Positions 22,183 through 34,300 of a DNA stretch of 64,000 bases are shown here, in pieces. Numbering within the stretch: the first letter of the stretch is position 1; each line of letters starts with the position of its first letter. Location of the stretch: positions 62,858,650 through 62,922,649 of the forward strand of contig NC_054702.1 of the NCBI RefSeq assembly GCF_016097555.1, written 5' to 3'. The position numbers and the translations under genes were made by a program. The stretch is from Gigantopelta aegis. Taxonomy: Eukaryota; Mollusca; Gastropoda; Neomphalida; Peltospiridae. The notes under the pieces are model-generated. The model was not told the DNA's origin, searched no databases, and saw nothing but the letters and a program-made list of their open reading frames with translations.

Positions 22183-22325
22183 GGGGCGAACTGACTAAAA
22201 GTTAGGGGCGAACAGGCAAACAGTTGGGGGCGAATCGTCTTGGGGGCGAATCGTCTTGGGGGCGAACTGGTCAAAATGGGGGCGAACCGACTGGGGGGGG
22301 GGGGGGGGGCGAAACGTCTGGTACC
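22183..22325. repeat. One arm of a TTCGCCCC-rich foldback-like element
   Basis: Six tandem, imperfect GGGGGCGAAYYGNC-type units, then a run of about 18 G and the terminus GGGGGCGAAACGTCTGGTAC. The same terminus and units form both arms of the element at 53052-53552. Only one arm is present here. Confidence 0.65.
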
Positions 22326-22541
22326 CAAATTGATCTACTTCATTTCATTGAACAGTAACTGCATCTAGCCGTTAGACGGAGTTACTGTTCAATCAAATAA
22401 AGTCGATCAATTTACTCTTTAGAAAATAAAAAATAAAAAGAAAAGAAAAATATGTATCATGCTAAAAAAAAAAAAAAAATTAGATCTATAATTATGATTT
22501 TAAAACTATTATACTATAATATTAAGAGATTTAAATAATAC

Positions 22542-22615
22542 CTCCGTTTCTGGCTTGACAAAAAAGGTTACAACTTTTTCACGTGCTCTTTCCCCAAACC
22601 GGCAAGTCGCTTTAC
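22542..22615 (-). other. HSP90: Predicted non-coding first exon of HSP90
   Basis: On the minus strand a donor (CGGAG/GTATTA) ends at 22542, and a TATA-like box lies about 25-30 bases before 22615. Joined to coding exon 1 it would give a roughly 75-nt 5' UTR with GGAG before the ATG. The layout follows other metazoan HSP90 genes; the 5' end is inferred. Confidence 0.5.
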
Positions 22616-22639
22616 TAAATTGAAGACACGCTGAAAATG

Positions 22640-22647
22640 CTTATAAA
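22640..22647 (-). promoter_or_regulatory. HSP90 TATA-like box
   Basis: TTTATAAG on the minus strand, preceded by a GC-box-like CTCCGCCTC. The distance to the predicted exon fits a TATA box. Confidence 0.5.
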
Positions 22648-22866
22648 GAGGCGGAGCTTAAGTGCGTAATAAAAAATAAACATTTTAGTAAACAAACGAT
22701 CTAATCGTAGTAAATTAAAAAAATGATTAAATTATAGAAACGAACATGAACATCTCTGTTAATTTTAATTCAGAGAGGTTTTTTTATGTGAATACAACGA
22801 TAATATCTATGCACTATATACCGGAAGATGTAAGGTGCTACAACAACAATGTTGTGCTGCGGTATT

Positions 22867-22879
22867 TTCAGGAACATTC
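22867..22879. promoter_or_regulatory. Heat-shock element 1 (three perfect units)
   Basis: TTCAGGAACATTC: TTCnnGAAnnTTC, three alternating HSF1 pentamer cores with correct 2-base gaps, about 255 bases upstream of the predicted HSP90 start. Confidence 0.8.
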
Positions 22880-22887
22880 TGAGGATG

Positions 22888-22895
22888 TGACGTCA
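22888..22895. promoter_or_regulatory. CRE palindrome TGACGTCA
   Basis: A perfect 8-base CREB/ATF site lying exactly between the two heat-shock elements. Confidence 0.6.
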
Positions 22896-22906
22896 TTTCT
22901 ACAGGC

Positions 22907-22919
22907 TTCCAGAACATTC
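22907..22919. promoter_or_regulatory. Heat-shock element 2 (three perfect units)
   Basis: TTCCAGAACATTC, again TTCnnGAAnnTTC without mismatch, 40 bases from element 1, so the two sites repeat at close to four helical turns. Confidence 0.8.
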
Positions 22920-23039
22920 GGTAATTGGTCAGCGCTGTCCGTATTAACTCGGAATACCTCGGCCGATTACGAATCCAATCCGAAAGCCATTCGGAACTCT
23001 TCGGTTTATTAATTTAATTGTATTTAAAGAAGTATTTGT

Positions 23040-23040
23040 A

Positions 23041-23081
<41 letters not shown>
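23040..23081. repeat. (TG)n microsatellite
   Basis: About 20 TG units with one interruption, followed by a T/A-rich stretch to about 23280 with no gene. Confidence 0.9.
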
Positions 23082-23084
<3 letters not shown>

Positions 23085-23278
23085 TTTCGAATCTTTTATA
23101 ATTATTATTTATTTTTTTTTTTTGGAACAAATATTTTGCTATATTTTAATTTAGCCTATTTTCTTGTGCTACGTGATTTGTTTTCTTTTTTAATTGTTAT
23201 ATTTATTTATTTATTTTATTCATTTATTTTATATACATATATATTTATTTATTTACTTATCTTTAAATTTATTTTATA

Positions 23279-23690
23279 GCATATACCACGCTGGTGCATT
23301 GGCTTTAACGAGAAATACCGGCCTCGGTGGCGCAGTGGTTAAGCCTGCAGGCTGGTAGGTACAGGGTTCGCAGCCCGGTACCGGCTCTAACTCAGAGCGA
23401 ATTCTTTAGGGCGCAATGGGTAGGTGTAAGGCCACTACACCCTTTTCTCTCTCACTAACCACAGACCAAGTAACAACTAACCCACTGTCCTGGACAGACA
23501 GCCCAGATAGCCGAGGTGTGTGCCCAGGACACCGTGCTTGGACCTTAATTGGATATAAGCATTAAAATAAGTTGAAATAAAATGAATAACGATAAATGGC
23601 CAATGGGCCGATCGACGAGGATCGAACCCAGACCGACTACGCATCAGGCGAGCACTTTACTACCACTGGGTTAGCCCTTGATCTCAAGAG
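23279..23690 (-). repeat. SINE fragment interrupted by a younger SINE
   Basis: 23279-23318 (GGTGCATTGGCTTTAACGAG, AAATA) and 23595-23690 (GGCCAATGGGCC ... GCATCAGGCGAGCACTTTAC) are the middle and head of one minus-strand SINE, split by the insertion at 23319-23594. Confidence 0.75.
23319..23594 (+). repeat. tRNA-derived SINE, type C, nested
   Basis: Head ACCGGCCTCGGTGGCGCAGT with GGTTAAGCC and B-box-like GGGTTCGCAGCCCGG. Body CCACTGTCCTGGACAGACAG; tail GGATATAAGCATTAAAATAA. Flanks AACGAGAAATA and AACGATAAAT look like a diverged target duplication. Confidence 0.82.
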
Positions 23691-23694
23691 TCAA

Positions 23695-23956
23695 ATGTAC
23701 CAGTTCTATTACAAATAGTAGCCTAATTTGATAGTTTGTTCATGACATTTTCGACTGTAATTATAACGAATTATTTGAATGGATCGAATGGTCATTGTAA
23801 GTAATTATTTTAATTTTCATTTGATCCAACAATTTGGTACATTACTGTAGTGTTTATAATTAAATTATATTCAGCGTATACAATCAGTCACCCACCCCAA
23901 TATCCAATTAATTTCGCCGTTCCTACATATGCCTGACCATAGGCCTACTTATACTT
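23695..23956. other. Intergenic DNA, nothing seen
   Basis: AT-rich stretch between the nested SINE and the TG/GA microsatellites; no coding or repeat signal recognised. Confidence 0.5.
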
Positions 23957-24022
23957 TGTGTGTGTGTGTGTGTGTGTGTGAGGAGAGAGAGAGAGGAGAG
24001 AGAGAGAGAGGGGGGGGGGGGA

Positions 24023-24067
<45 letters not shown>

Positions 24068-24073
24068 AGAGAA
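23957..24073. repeat. (TG)n-(GA)n compound microsatellite
   Basis: TG run, then GA runs broken by a G tract and GATA units, ending directly at a SINE tail. Confidence 0.9.
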
Positions 24074-24239
<166 letters not shown>

Positions 24240-24310
24240 CAAACATACATACATACTGTATATATACACACACACACACATATATATATATATATGTATG
24301 TATATTTAGA

Positions 24311-24768
24311 GCCTACTCTTCAAAAAAAGTAGGGGAACCTGAAATATTAATGTTAATGTTAACTATTAGACCGAACATACGTTTTGACCAAAGACATCCT
24401 AGTAAAGAACGTTCAGGTCTGTTTATCAACACACCGAAACACATTCCATAGTTTACACGTGCATCACGCAGTTGCCCCGTACACATGCGTGAGGTGTCAT
24501 TCTCGATTTTGACAATTTCCAGGAAGGTCGATTAATCACTGTGAAACATTACTTCTGTCAATCTTTTTTTCATTCTGTTGATCATACAGTTGTTATTATT
24601 TTGTTTTTAGTCATTTTTATTGTTTGAATTTGCGATTTACTGATAAAAAAACCTGTCAACTTTCAAATTTCATTTCTGACCCCAATCGTCCTTCAAGATC
24701 TTTGGTGGTCATAAAACGTACTGTAATACTGAACTACCGGTTGTAATGTTTGTCCAATTAATTCACCA
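24311..24768. mobile_element. TIR element, copy 1 (right end missing)
   Basis: Starts CTACTCTTCAAAAAAAGTAG, the inverse of the right end of copy 2 (CTACTTTTTTGAAGAGTA). Its 24560-24768 part matches 26920-27125 closely (GTTGATCATACAGTTGTTAT, TTGAATTTGCGATTT). The right end is replaced by a (TC)n run. No transposase frame remains. Confidence 0.7.
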
Positions 24769-24886
<118 letters not shown>

Positions 24887-24888
24887 CG

Positions 24889-25165
24889 TGCTGTAACCTC
24901 GCCGTGGTGCAGGGGTGTAACATTCTCTTTGAGAATGGCCAATACAGCACAACTGATACAATTGAAATTTTGAGTAAAAGTCAGTATCTATATGTGATAT
25001 TTGTATTTTTGCACTGTTCTTTACATTGTTTTTATTTAAATCTTGAATTTTTATATTGATGTTGATCATCACTCTATTTATTTGCATTACCATAGTTTGA
25101 CGCCCAATAGCCGATGTATTTTTCGTGCTGGGGTGTCGTTAAACATTCATTCATTCATTCGTTCT
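24889..25165 (+). mobile_element. Short element with the LINE 3' tail
   Basis: From about 24958 (AATTTTGAGTAAAAGTC) to the ATTC repeats it matches the 3' UTR of the LINE at 4281-4475 (GATATTTGTATTTTTGCA, CCAATAGCCGATGTATTTTT). The front part has a hairpin (CATTCTC TTT GAGAATG) framed by GTGCTGTA/TACAGCAC. It may be a 5'-truncated LINE or a SINE using the LINE tail. Confidence 0.75.
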
Positions 25166-26305
25166 ATTCCGCATACACGCACACGCACATGCACGAACAC
25201 ACACACACGCACACTATCCACCGAATTGCTAAAATGATTAGCTTACGTTTAAAAACATTTAATGTGTCACTGCAGGTAACATGTGATCGAAAAGAAATCT
25301 AAAGCAAAGGATTTTGGGAAGAGGTGCAGCAATGGATATGGTACCGATCAGACATGAATAATGAGATGAAAATAAACAATTGCTACATAAAATAGAACAG
25401 ACCTGCATTGAATGACGTAGATGAAAAACTAAATTTTATAAACTTAAAGAAGAATATTTTATTCAATAAAGTTGGAACTAATTTCATATTGAAAATCAAA
25501 CAAAGTAATTACGTGTGTCTAAAAATAATCGTATTTTCTATAAATCATACATTTTCTTATAAATGTATGATGAAGGAAACGAATAATGTGTATAAACACG
25601 AAAACAATATCATAAAAATTAATGTACATTGAAACAGCATACATTTTCATGTGTAATAAGTATCATTCATTATCAGCATACACATCTTTGTTCACATGCT
25701 GTTGTATGTTTACATATCACAGTCCGAGTGCTGTAATTTTGTTTTCGTAATAAAAATACACCTAACTGCATCTTAACGCGTAGCCTATGCAGTATACCAA
25801 CACTCCACATGCTGATTACACGTATATAATATATAATATGTCTTTGACAATTAAATTAAGCCGAGTTCCCTGTATGTCCTTTACAATTAAGTCCAAACAT
25901 TGATTTTACCGTCTTTGCTTCGTAAGTAGCTCAATTTTGGATACTGCTCACTCTATCCCTGGATCTGTTGTAGGAGAACTTGTTATTTGCAACGCCCGTT
26001 CTTGTCTGTACCATTTCAGTAATTCTGAAAATATAAAATGATGAGGCTGTTAAGTTTATCTATATGGCACTAGTTTACATATACAACAAATATATGTCAG
26101 TTGGCACATATCGCATTGTTTGAAACTGTAATATACTGCAGTTCCCAAATATAAACATATACACTTCATCATGTACATGTATAAATAAAGGGTTATTCAA
26201 GAGATTACATAAAAAAGCCAAAAATACCTCGTTTTTGAAAAACAAAACACAGTACACACTCGTTTCAATTTACAGTAGGCCTACACTACTAGACAATATA
26301 AAGGA
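25166..26305. other. Intergenic AT-rich DNA
   Basis: Apart from a short CA-rich run near 25170-25215 I find no gene, repeat or regulatory signal worth naming. Confidence 0.5.
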
Positions 26306-26567
26306 AATGGTTTATTTAACGATGCACTCAACACATTTTATTTACGGTTATATGGTGTCGGACATATGGTTAAGGACCACACAGATACTGAAGGAGGAAA
26401 CCCGCTGTCGCCACTTCATGGGCTACTCTTTTCGATTAGCAGCAAGGGATCGTTTATATGCATCATCCCATAGACAGGATAGCACATACCACGGCCTTTG
26501 ATGTACCAGTCGTGGTGCACTGGCTGTAGCGAGAAATAGCCCAATGGAATTGCAATGGGCGGTACAC
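26306..26567 (-). repeat. Type B SINE, head truncated
   Basis: Tail ATGGTTTATTTAACGATGCA and body CGATTAGCAGCAAGGGATCG, up to GAGAAATAGCCCAATGG; the tRNA-like head is missing. Confidence 0.85.
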
Positions 26568-26904
26568 CGTTGGTTACGGGGCAGCAATGATGGTAGGCTA
26601 CTTGATAATTTTATTAGATCTACTATATTTAAAACTGCCTTGCAGCTATATTAAAATTAGTAGTTGAACAAACGTTTTAATTGTTACTTGGACCAACAAT
26701 AAAAGAAAAATCCTCAGGTTTGATACAATTAAAAGTCTCGGGCGTCTGCAGAAGAGGAGGGGGAATTTATTTTTTTAATTTTTTTTGACGTAGGCTATAT
26801 TCGTCAATTAAAGTATATGTTAGCTTTAGATATTTAAAATATTCGCATTTAGCAACATTTGCAGATTCATGTTACATGGAGAAGGCAGGAAAATGCATTT
26901 CAGA

Positions 26905-27216
26905 TAAATCTGTGGAACATTATTTCTCTCAATCTTTTTCATTTTGTTGATCATACAGTTGTTATTGTTTTGTTTTGTGTTAGTCATTTTTATTGTTTGA
27001 ATTTGCGATTTGCTGATAAAAAAAACTCCGTCAACTTTCAAATCATACTTCAAGATCTTTGGTGGTCTTAAAACCTACTGTAATACTGAACTGCCGGTTG
27101 TAATGTTTGCCCAATTAATTCACTATTATCATATAACCATTCCCCACAGCTAATATACCTTACAATTTTGGCAATTGTAAATTCTTATTAGAGTTCCTCT
27201 ACTTTTTTGAAGAGTA
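26905..27216. mobile_element. TIR element, copy 2 (left end missing)
   Basis: Same orientation as copy 1. It ends with AGTTCCTCTACTTTTTTGAA then GAGTA, and runs into a microsatellite. Confidence 0.7.
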
Positions 27217-27223
27217 TATATAT

Positions 27224-27521
<298 letters not shown>

Positions 27522-28009
27522 ATCTGCTACGTATAATGCCTGACTATATGAAAAGCAAAAAGACAATTTCAAAAACGTAATATTAATATATAATACTTAT
27601 TATAAAAAATCATCCATTATATTTTTTTAAAAGGTTTATTGCAACTAATTATATTAATAATTCATGTATGTTGTCAGTGAAAACAGAAACTTAGCTAGCA
27701 AGCAATCAGTGTCAATAACTCGATCTCTCAGACCCGTAGAAACGATATCTGAAAGGAGGGGGGGGGGGGTGGGGGGGTAATCTAATGGATTATCACAATC
27801 TCTCTAGTGGGGGGCACACGGCATATTTGTATCTTTATATTTTCCTCCTCGAGTGTGTGTGTGGGGGGAGGTGGGCACAGCCTTCCCACGGCTCCCCAGT
27901 TCCTACGGACTGCAGAAGGTATATGAAATTACCAGCCAACATGCAGTGGATGCCAACTGTCAGAAACCACGTGTATTTGTTTTGATAGATAAAGGAAGCA
28001 TCTTTCTAA

Positions 28010-28018
28010 GCATGCGCA
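28010..28018 (+). promoter_or_regulatory. NRF-1-like site upstream of WDR20
   Basis: GCATGCGCA, close to the NRF-1 palindrome, 48 bases before the start codon; common in CpG-type housekeeping promoters. Confidence 0.4.
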
Positions 28019-28061
28019 GTACAAATGGAATACGGGCACCTTCCAGACAGGAGTTTTGTCC

Positions 28062-28073
28062 CAACATGGCGGC
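28062..28073 (+). promoter_or_regulatory. TISU/YY1 element over the WDR20 start codon
   Basis: CAACATGGCGGC fits the TISU consensus SAASATGGCGGC at every position. TISU acts as a YY1-bound promoter element and directs accurate initiation on very short 5' UTRs. Transcription would then start only about 5-30 bases upstream. Confidence 0.65.
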
Positions 28074-28314
28074 GCAGAGTGAGGGTGGTGGTAAAGACGA
28101 GATAAAAACACACTTTGCCACCAGAGAAGGATGTTACAAATTAATGCCACTGTCTGAATATTCAAAGCCGACACGTGTGGCTTACAATGGACAAGCAAAT
28201 ACCCCCGTTAAGGTGTCATTTGTTAGTGTGAACGATGGACAAGGATCACCAGATAGATTATGTTTTAACGTTGGCAGGGAGCTTTACGTCTATGTTTACA
28301 AGGGTGTGAAAAAG
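28066..28314 (+). CDS. WDR20: WDR20 exon 1
   Basis: 83 codons from ATG to GVKK/GTATTT. The in-frame open sequence upstream (from 27853) is not homologous to WDR20 and is taken as promoter/5' flank; the TISU ATG is the start. Confidence 0.93.
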
Positions 28315-31300
28315 GTATTTGCTACAGTGCAATCACCACGGTTGCATTTATGAATTATTAATGTTACCAAAATGTATATGATAAGAACTAAGCAAGTCGT
28401 CCTTATTCCCACTCCCGCAACAAATTGAAAAAAAAAAATATTCCTTTGGTTCAGGTTAGCCAAGGGTTAAGTAAACTGTAAGGGTTTGTAACGGAGTTAT
28501 TAATATTATATACAAACATTTGAAAACATTTTGTTAAAGGAAACCAACATAATATTCATATTTTATTATTCAATATTGCTATGTTGTTGATATAACAATT
28601 TGACATGTTCAATATTGGATCTTCTGCGAACAGTGATACATTTCTTCCATCAGGATGCTTTTACAGGAAATTTAATGCAGAACACTGGATATGGAATCAT
28701 CGAACTAAACATTTGTGTTATTCCTTAGATGTTTTCTTCATGTCATCACAACATCATTTTGAGCTTTATAAGTATTAAAATGCAGGATTATTTCTAGCTC
28801 AAGTACTGTGCCATTCGAGAGCTAGATGGACATTTGGATGGTTATGACATGAGCAAGAGATAACTGTATACCAAAAACACAGAATGGCAGTCTACTCCAC
28901 AGTAGGCAAAGATGCCCGCATTAATATAACACAGATCCTATGTTTGATGCTAAATAACTTTACACTGATCATTTTCGAGTTCACAGATAACAAATATTTC
29001 ACATAGTAACTATTAATTAAAACACTACAGGAAATAACAGTAGAGTACATGATGATATATATAGCAAGGCTGAATGGTCCAAGCAGTTGGCTACGGTCCC
29101 AAAAGTTTGGGAGTTCAAATTCATACATTAATGATGCTCCAATGATCGATTATAATAGAAAATTGATCTGCTTGGTTCTACAGATTGTGTAGGAAAATGT
29201 TAACTATAATTGTTCGTCCAGTTTAGATGATGGAATTGATGTAAATATGTTGAGATTGGCATTTCATATAATTCTAACAGATTGTTTAATCAAAAGGTGA
29301 TTGATAGTGCCAACTGATTATATTATTTATAACAAATGATGAATGATGAAATTCCGACCGATTCCCAACACTACTTACTTAGCTTTACGTTCAATGCACC
29401 CATTAAGTTCATAACACTAATTCAATGCCTCACTGTTTTGGATACAGGGCACAGTATTTCATGCCAACGGTTGTTCTGTTTGCGTGTCTGTTACACATCT
29501 TTAAAATCACCAGAACCGCCAAACAGTTACGTGGTGAACAATTACATTCTAAAATTAAAAGTACCATATATCAGTAATGAAAGTAAAAATCGGTTTATGT
29601 TTTTGAACCACCATTGTAGCACAGAACTGTTTAGTTAAGTGTTTTAGGATTTAGGTGGGCCTAACTAGCTATATTCAGTTAACTGATAAATCGGTTACCT
29701 AAGTAAAATTCAGGTGAACTGACTTCCAGTTACCTAAGAATTTGAAATATTGTTCCCTGGGATAGAGGTGACGATTTCTTTAAATTGTAATGTTTGTACT
29801 AGTCATAAACATATATATATACTAGTATTTAAGTTTCATATTATGCATGCAAAATAATAAAACTAAAAGTGTAGCATCAGCTTTAAAAAACTGTTCATTT
29901 AAGACAAAGTATCTTCCATCTAAAATTTGAAAATTAATTGTTCAGAACTAGGGGCATGATGGCTAATGACGGTTCATAATATTTGTGATTTTAAGCCCAC
30001 AGTTCAGTGCACTGTTTTTTAGTTTACATACCTCAGTTTATTTCAATTTTTAAAGAAAAAATTCAATCTGTGTTTCCATAGCTTGCAATCTGATGATATG
30101 CTAAGGCGTTTCTGCCAATCACAGTGTTCGATTCCACTGCTTGTGACATTTGTATGGGCCGTAGAATTCCAGACCAAACATGTTATCAAGGCATGGCAAA
30201 ATGGGGGTGGGGGGGACCCTGTATTGTTGATCTCTAGTCGAGACATAATTTTATCCCATTTTCTTTTTATGATACATTTATTTACAGTTAATTTACAAGT
30301 GACTATTAAAAATAAAGTTTGTTGCTCTTAAAATAGTTTATTAAATTGAATGTGTAATAGCTGGCGTACTTGTGAAAGTATTGTGAATAAATCAATCTGT
30401 GAGTATTGTGAATAAATCAATCTGTGGATCAAATATTGAAAAACAGAAGAAAAGAATCATCCCATCTCTATTTATAACACTAAGAGCACCATAGCTCTAT
30501 TCTCATGGCCACATATAAACAGAATAGTGCTAAAGATGGTGAACACTGCATTATTTGAAATAAGGAAATACATTTCTATATTTACAAAAAAAAAAAAAAA
30601 ATGACAGGGGTCGAATTTCAATTTTGGGGAGGCATGGCAAGTGTTGTCTTCGGTTTAATAACAGAAAATAGGGCACCAAGGCAAGTTGGAGGGGCACCAA
30701 GGCAAACATTTCCTTCAAAAGAGGGACATGAAGACAACTTAATTTCTATCAAGTTTCCTAGACAAAAATTATTTCACCTTATCGTCATGGACTCTACTGT
30801 TTATTTTTCATACAGATATACACAATAATAATGTATTTTACAGATATGTTACATTATTAAAAGTATATATATATACAAATTTATGAAAATTAAAAAATCA
30901 ACATGGAAGTGTTCAATGTACACTAATACCTGTAAGATGAATGAATATGATAATTTTTGTTATTTGTTTTAAGTACTTGGGCACTAGAGGGTTAAAATAA
31001 ATGAACGTGTCAAATATGCGGGAACGGCACAAGACAACTTCATCCTTCCTGCACTGCATATAGGATGACTGCCACTCTTAGGACTGGCTTGACAGAATGA
31101 AGCTTGTTTGTGACTGCAACGTCCCAATCATCTTGCCAAGTCGAAAAGATATATTAGTTAAAGGGAAACACCTTTTTTGGTTCCATGCTTTATAAGCATG
31201 GGAACTCAAATTTTAATTTTTTTTTTTTATATAAATATTATTTTTGTTGAATAGGTGTACTCGCTATATAATCATGCAGTGTTCGAGATTAACAGTATCC

Positions 31301-34300
31301 CGATATCCCGGGGATACCAGAATTTAATTTTGGATACCAGACTTCAAGAACCTAGTATCCCACCGGGATGCCATATAATACTAAATTCTCTGGTGGGATA
31401 CCAGATTTTGAAATGTTAGTATCCAACTGGGATACTGGCCAAAATTTAATCTCGAACACTGTCATGCGAAACAAAATTTTGCTTCTGTGATTGTACCATG
31501 TATGTATGTATGTATGTATGTATGTATGTATGTATGTATGTATGTATGTATGTATGTATGTATGTATGTATGTATGTATGTATGTATGTATCTATATACT
31601 TTCTTGTGAAATTTGGGGAGTCCCATAATAGGATTTTAAGTTAAAACTAAAAAAATAAGAGTCCTGTCCAAGTGCCATGCTTCAAAAGATACTTTTCGAG
31701 GGTCAGTGAGATCCCTGTATATATACAGTGCACACACACAATATGGAATTTATTGGAAGGGCATGGTATGGCAACCAGTGCCAGCCACAGTATTAATATT
31801 TTTTTTTCCATTAACAAACTGATTGAAACCTTGGTTATGCTAGTATTTTATTCCTAAGATCTTGTTAAATACAGTTTAAACTTCTTTAGATTTTGTTTCT
31901 CTGACCAAATAAAAGGAAGTACATATATTTTTATCATAAATTTATGTTAGTTATTGGGTTGTAAACCATCATAATTCATATTTATCTTTTTCTTTTACAG
32001 GCAGCTGACCTTACAAGACCTTTGGACAAAAGAATCTACAAAGGAACTATGCCAACGTGTCACGATTTTAATGAATATTCTGTCACTTCTGAACCAAATG
32101 ACAGTGTTCTTTTGCTGGTGGGCTTTACAGCTGGACAAGTGCAACTTATTGATCCAGTCAAGAAAGATATAAGCAAACTTTATAATGAAGAGGTATTATT
32201 ACTTTTTACTATTATTATACCTTTAAACAGCACCATCACTGTTGCATTATTTCCACTGTGTAACATTTTACATAAAGTGTAATTGTTGTTCTTTAATATG
32301 CATTTGTAAAAAAAAAAACCCAAAAAAAACAATGATAGTAACCCACAGGGAATGCCCTTTTCCATGCTATGGAATTTACTACAAATTTATTTCTGAGACG
32401 ATGGTTTTCTAAATTAGACACAAAAATAATAATTTTGTTTTATTATTTCCAAAACACTTAATTTTCTTCTTATGTCAAACAAAACTGAAATTATTTATTA
32501 AAAAAAAAAAAAAATTGTAGGAGGATGGGACGCACTATAAGTATAATAATGAATTTTGTATTTACTTTAATAATTTGTCGACCGAGAATTAACTATGTCT
32601 ATCTGCAATGTATTTGATATTATGGATAGATCTGGTTAATTCTTGGTAGAAGATTTATGTCATTGTATATGGTACATCTTGTAAGTACCTTGTTTTGTTG
32701 ACTGTGTGTTGGTTGCTACCATTTCCCACAGTCCACTATCTGTGTTCTTCGGCTAACTCCATTGCATGTCCAGGGCTCCTGCCTATAAAACGTTTAGTCT
32801 GTAGACTCAGTCTTTAATGACGTCTTTATTTCATTTGAACTTATTTTTGTGCTTATATCTTATTAAAGTTCAATCACGCTGTTCTGGGCACACCTCAGCT
32901 ATCTTGGTTGTCTGTCCAGAATAGTGGGTTAGTTGTTAGTGGTTATTGAGAAAGAAGAGGGTGTAGTGGTCTTACACCTACCCAATGAGTCGCTCTGGTT
33001 TGGAGACGGTACTGGGCTGTAAGCCGTTTGTCTGATGGTTTAACCACAACGACACCACTGATGCCGATCATGTTAAGTCTCAGACTCTACGAAGTCTTGA
33101 GTCCAGATTCTTAAGTTTTATAAGCACGGGGCCAGGTAACCTCTTGTCTTGAACAGTCATTCCAAAACTGGATTAAGTACTCTGTGCTACATATATTTTG
33201 ATTTGTTGAATGAAAAGTCATCTGCACATTTGTTTAAGTTAAATATGTTTGTATCAAAATATTTGTGACATTGATTCTATTACAGATGCAAATAATTACA
33301 AACCAGATTTCTTACACACCCGTTGGTTAGAACACCAATTGTTATTTATGATAACAAACAGTAATAACACACATACATGTGGTATCATTTTAAAGATGTG
33401 GCTTGCTGCTCCTAGGTGATGATTGGGTTGCCATTGAAAAAAGGCACAATTGAAATCGAGTGTTCTGATGTATAAGATCTGAAAATTATTATACTGTTAT
33501 TTATAAATGACAATCATAGTCAGAAATCTTTGGCATAGTGGCATGTCATGGTTTGATTTGGACTGGAGGGATTTTAGTTTGGTGTACTCTGAATGCTTTG
33601 CACACTTTTCATCCAATAGTAACCTTAAAATTATTTGACTTACATTTATTATTTTGCAGAGGCTAATAGATAAAACAAAAGTAACCTGTATCAAATGGAT
33701 TCCTGGCTCCCCCAACCAGTTCCTGGTGTCTCATGGTAGTGGACAGATGTATCTCTACAACGAGGAGCTGCCCTGTGGCCCTGCCCCGCCCCACTACCAG
33801 CCCTTCAAACAGGGAGAAGGTTTTTCGGTCTACACCTGTAAAACTAAAAGTACACGAAACCCATTATACCGCTGGGTAGTAGGTCACGGAACCATTAATG
33901 AATTTTCTTTCTCGCCTTGTTCACGTTACTTGGCAGTTGTTGGTCAAGATGGATTTTTACGAGTATTTAATTTTAACTCCATGGAGCTTGTCGGTTGTAT
34001 GAAGAGTTACTTTGGTGGACTTCTGTGTGTGTGTTGGTCGCCAGATAGCAAGTACCTGGTGACTGGTGGTGAAGATGACCTTGTTACGGTGTGGTCTTTT
34101 CAAGAAAAGAGAGTTATATGCAGGGGACAGGGTCATGGTTCATGGGTTAATGTTGTTGCATTCGATACTTACACATGTACTTGTGAGGACGAGGCTTGTG
34201 AATGGACAGGGGAAAGCGACTTGACGCTGAACTGCCAGGTTAACCATACAAGTCAAAATAGTGTATTATCAGATGTTCCACAAGCAAACGGGGCGCACAT

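Larger units (their letters stand above)
20461..22541 (-). other. Rest of HSP90 first intron
   Basis: Outside the chimeric SINE and the TTCGCCCC repeat I see no gene. A phrase GGTTGTTAATGACATAAGTA occurs at about 20686 and again at about 21868, perhaps traces of one repeat. Confidence 0.55.
28315..32000 (+). other. WDR20 intron 1
   Basis: Contains a MITE, a 25-bp duplication and a TATG microsatellite (listed separately). The other open frames (for example 30601-30828) have no homologue I recognise. Confidence 0.7.

Noticed and set aside
22746-23012. 88-codon open frame over the HSP90 promoter
   Set aside because: No homology I recognise; it overlaps the heat-shock elements and CRE and reads away from HSP90. 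Chance frame.
27853-28065. In-frame extension upstream of the WDR20 start
   Set aside because: No similarity to WDR20; the TISU ATG at 28066 aligns with the known N-terminus.
30601-30828. 75-codon frame in WDR20 intron 1
   Set aside because: No recognisable domain; preceded by a poly(A) run; likely chance or repeat debris.
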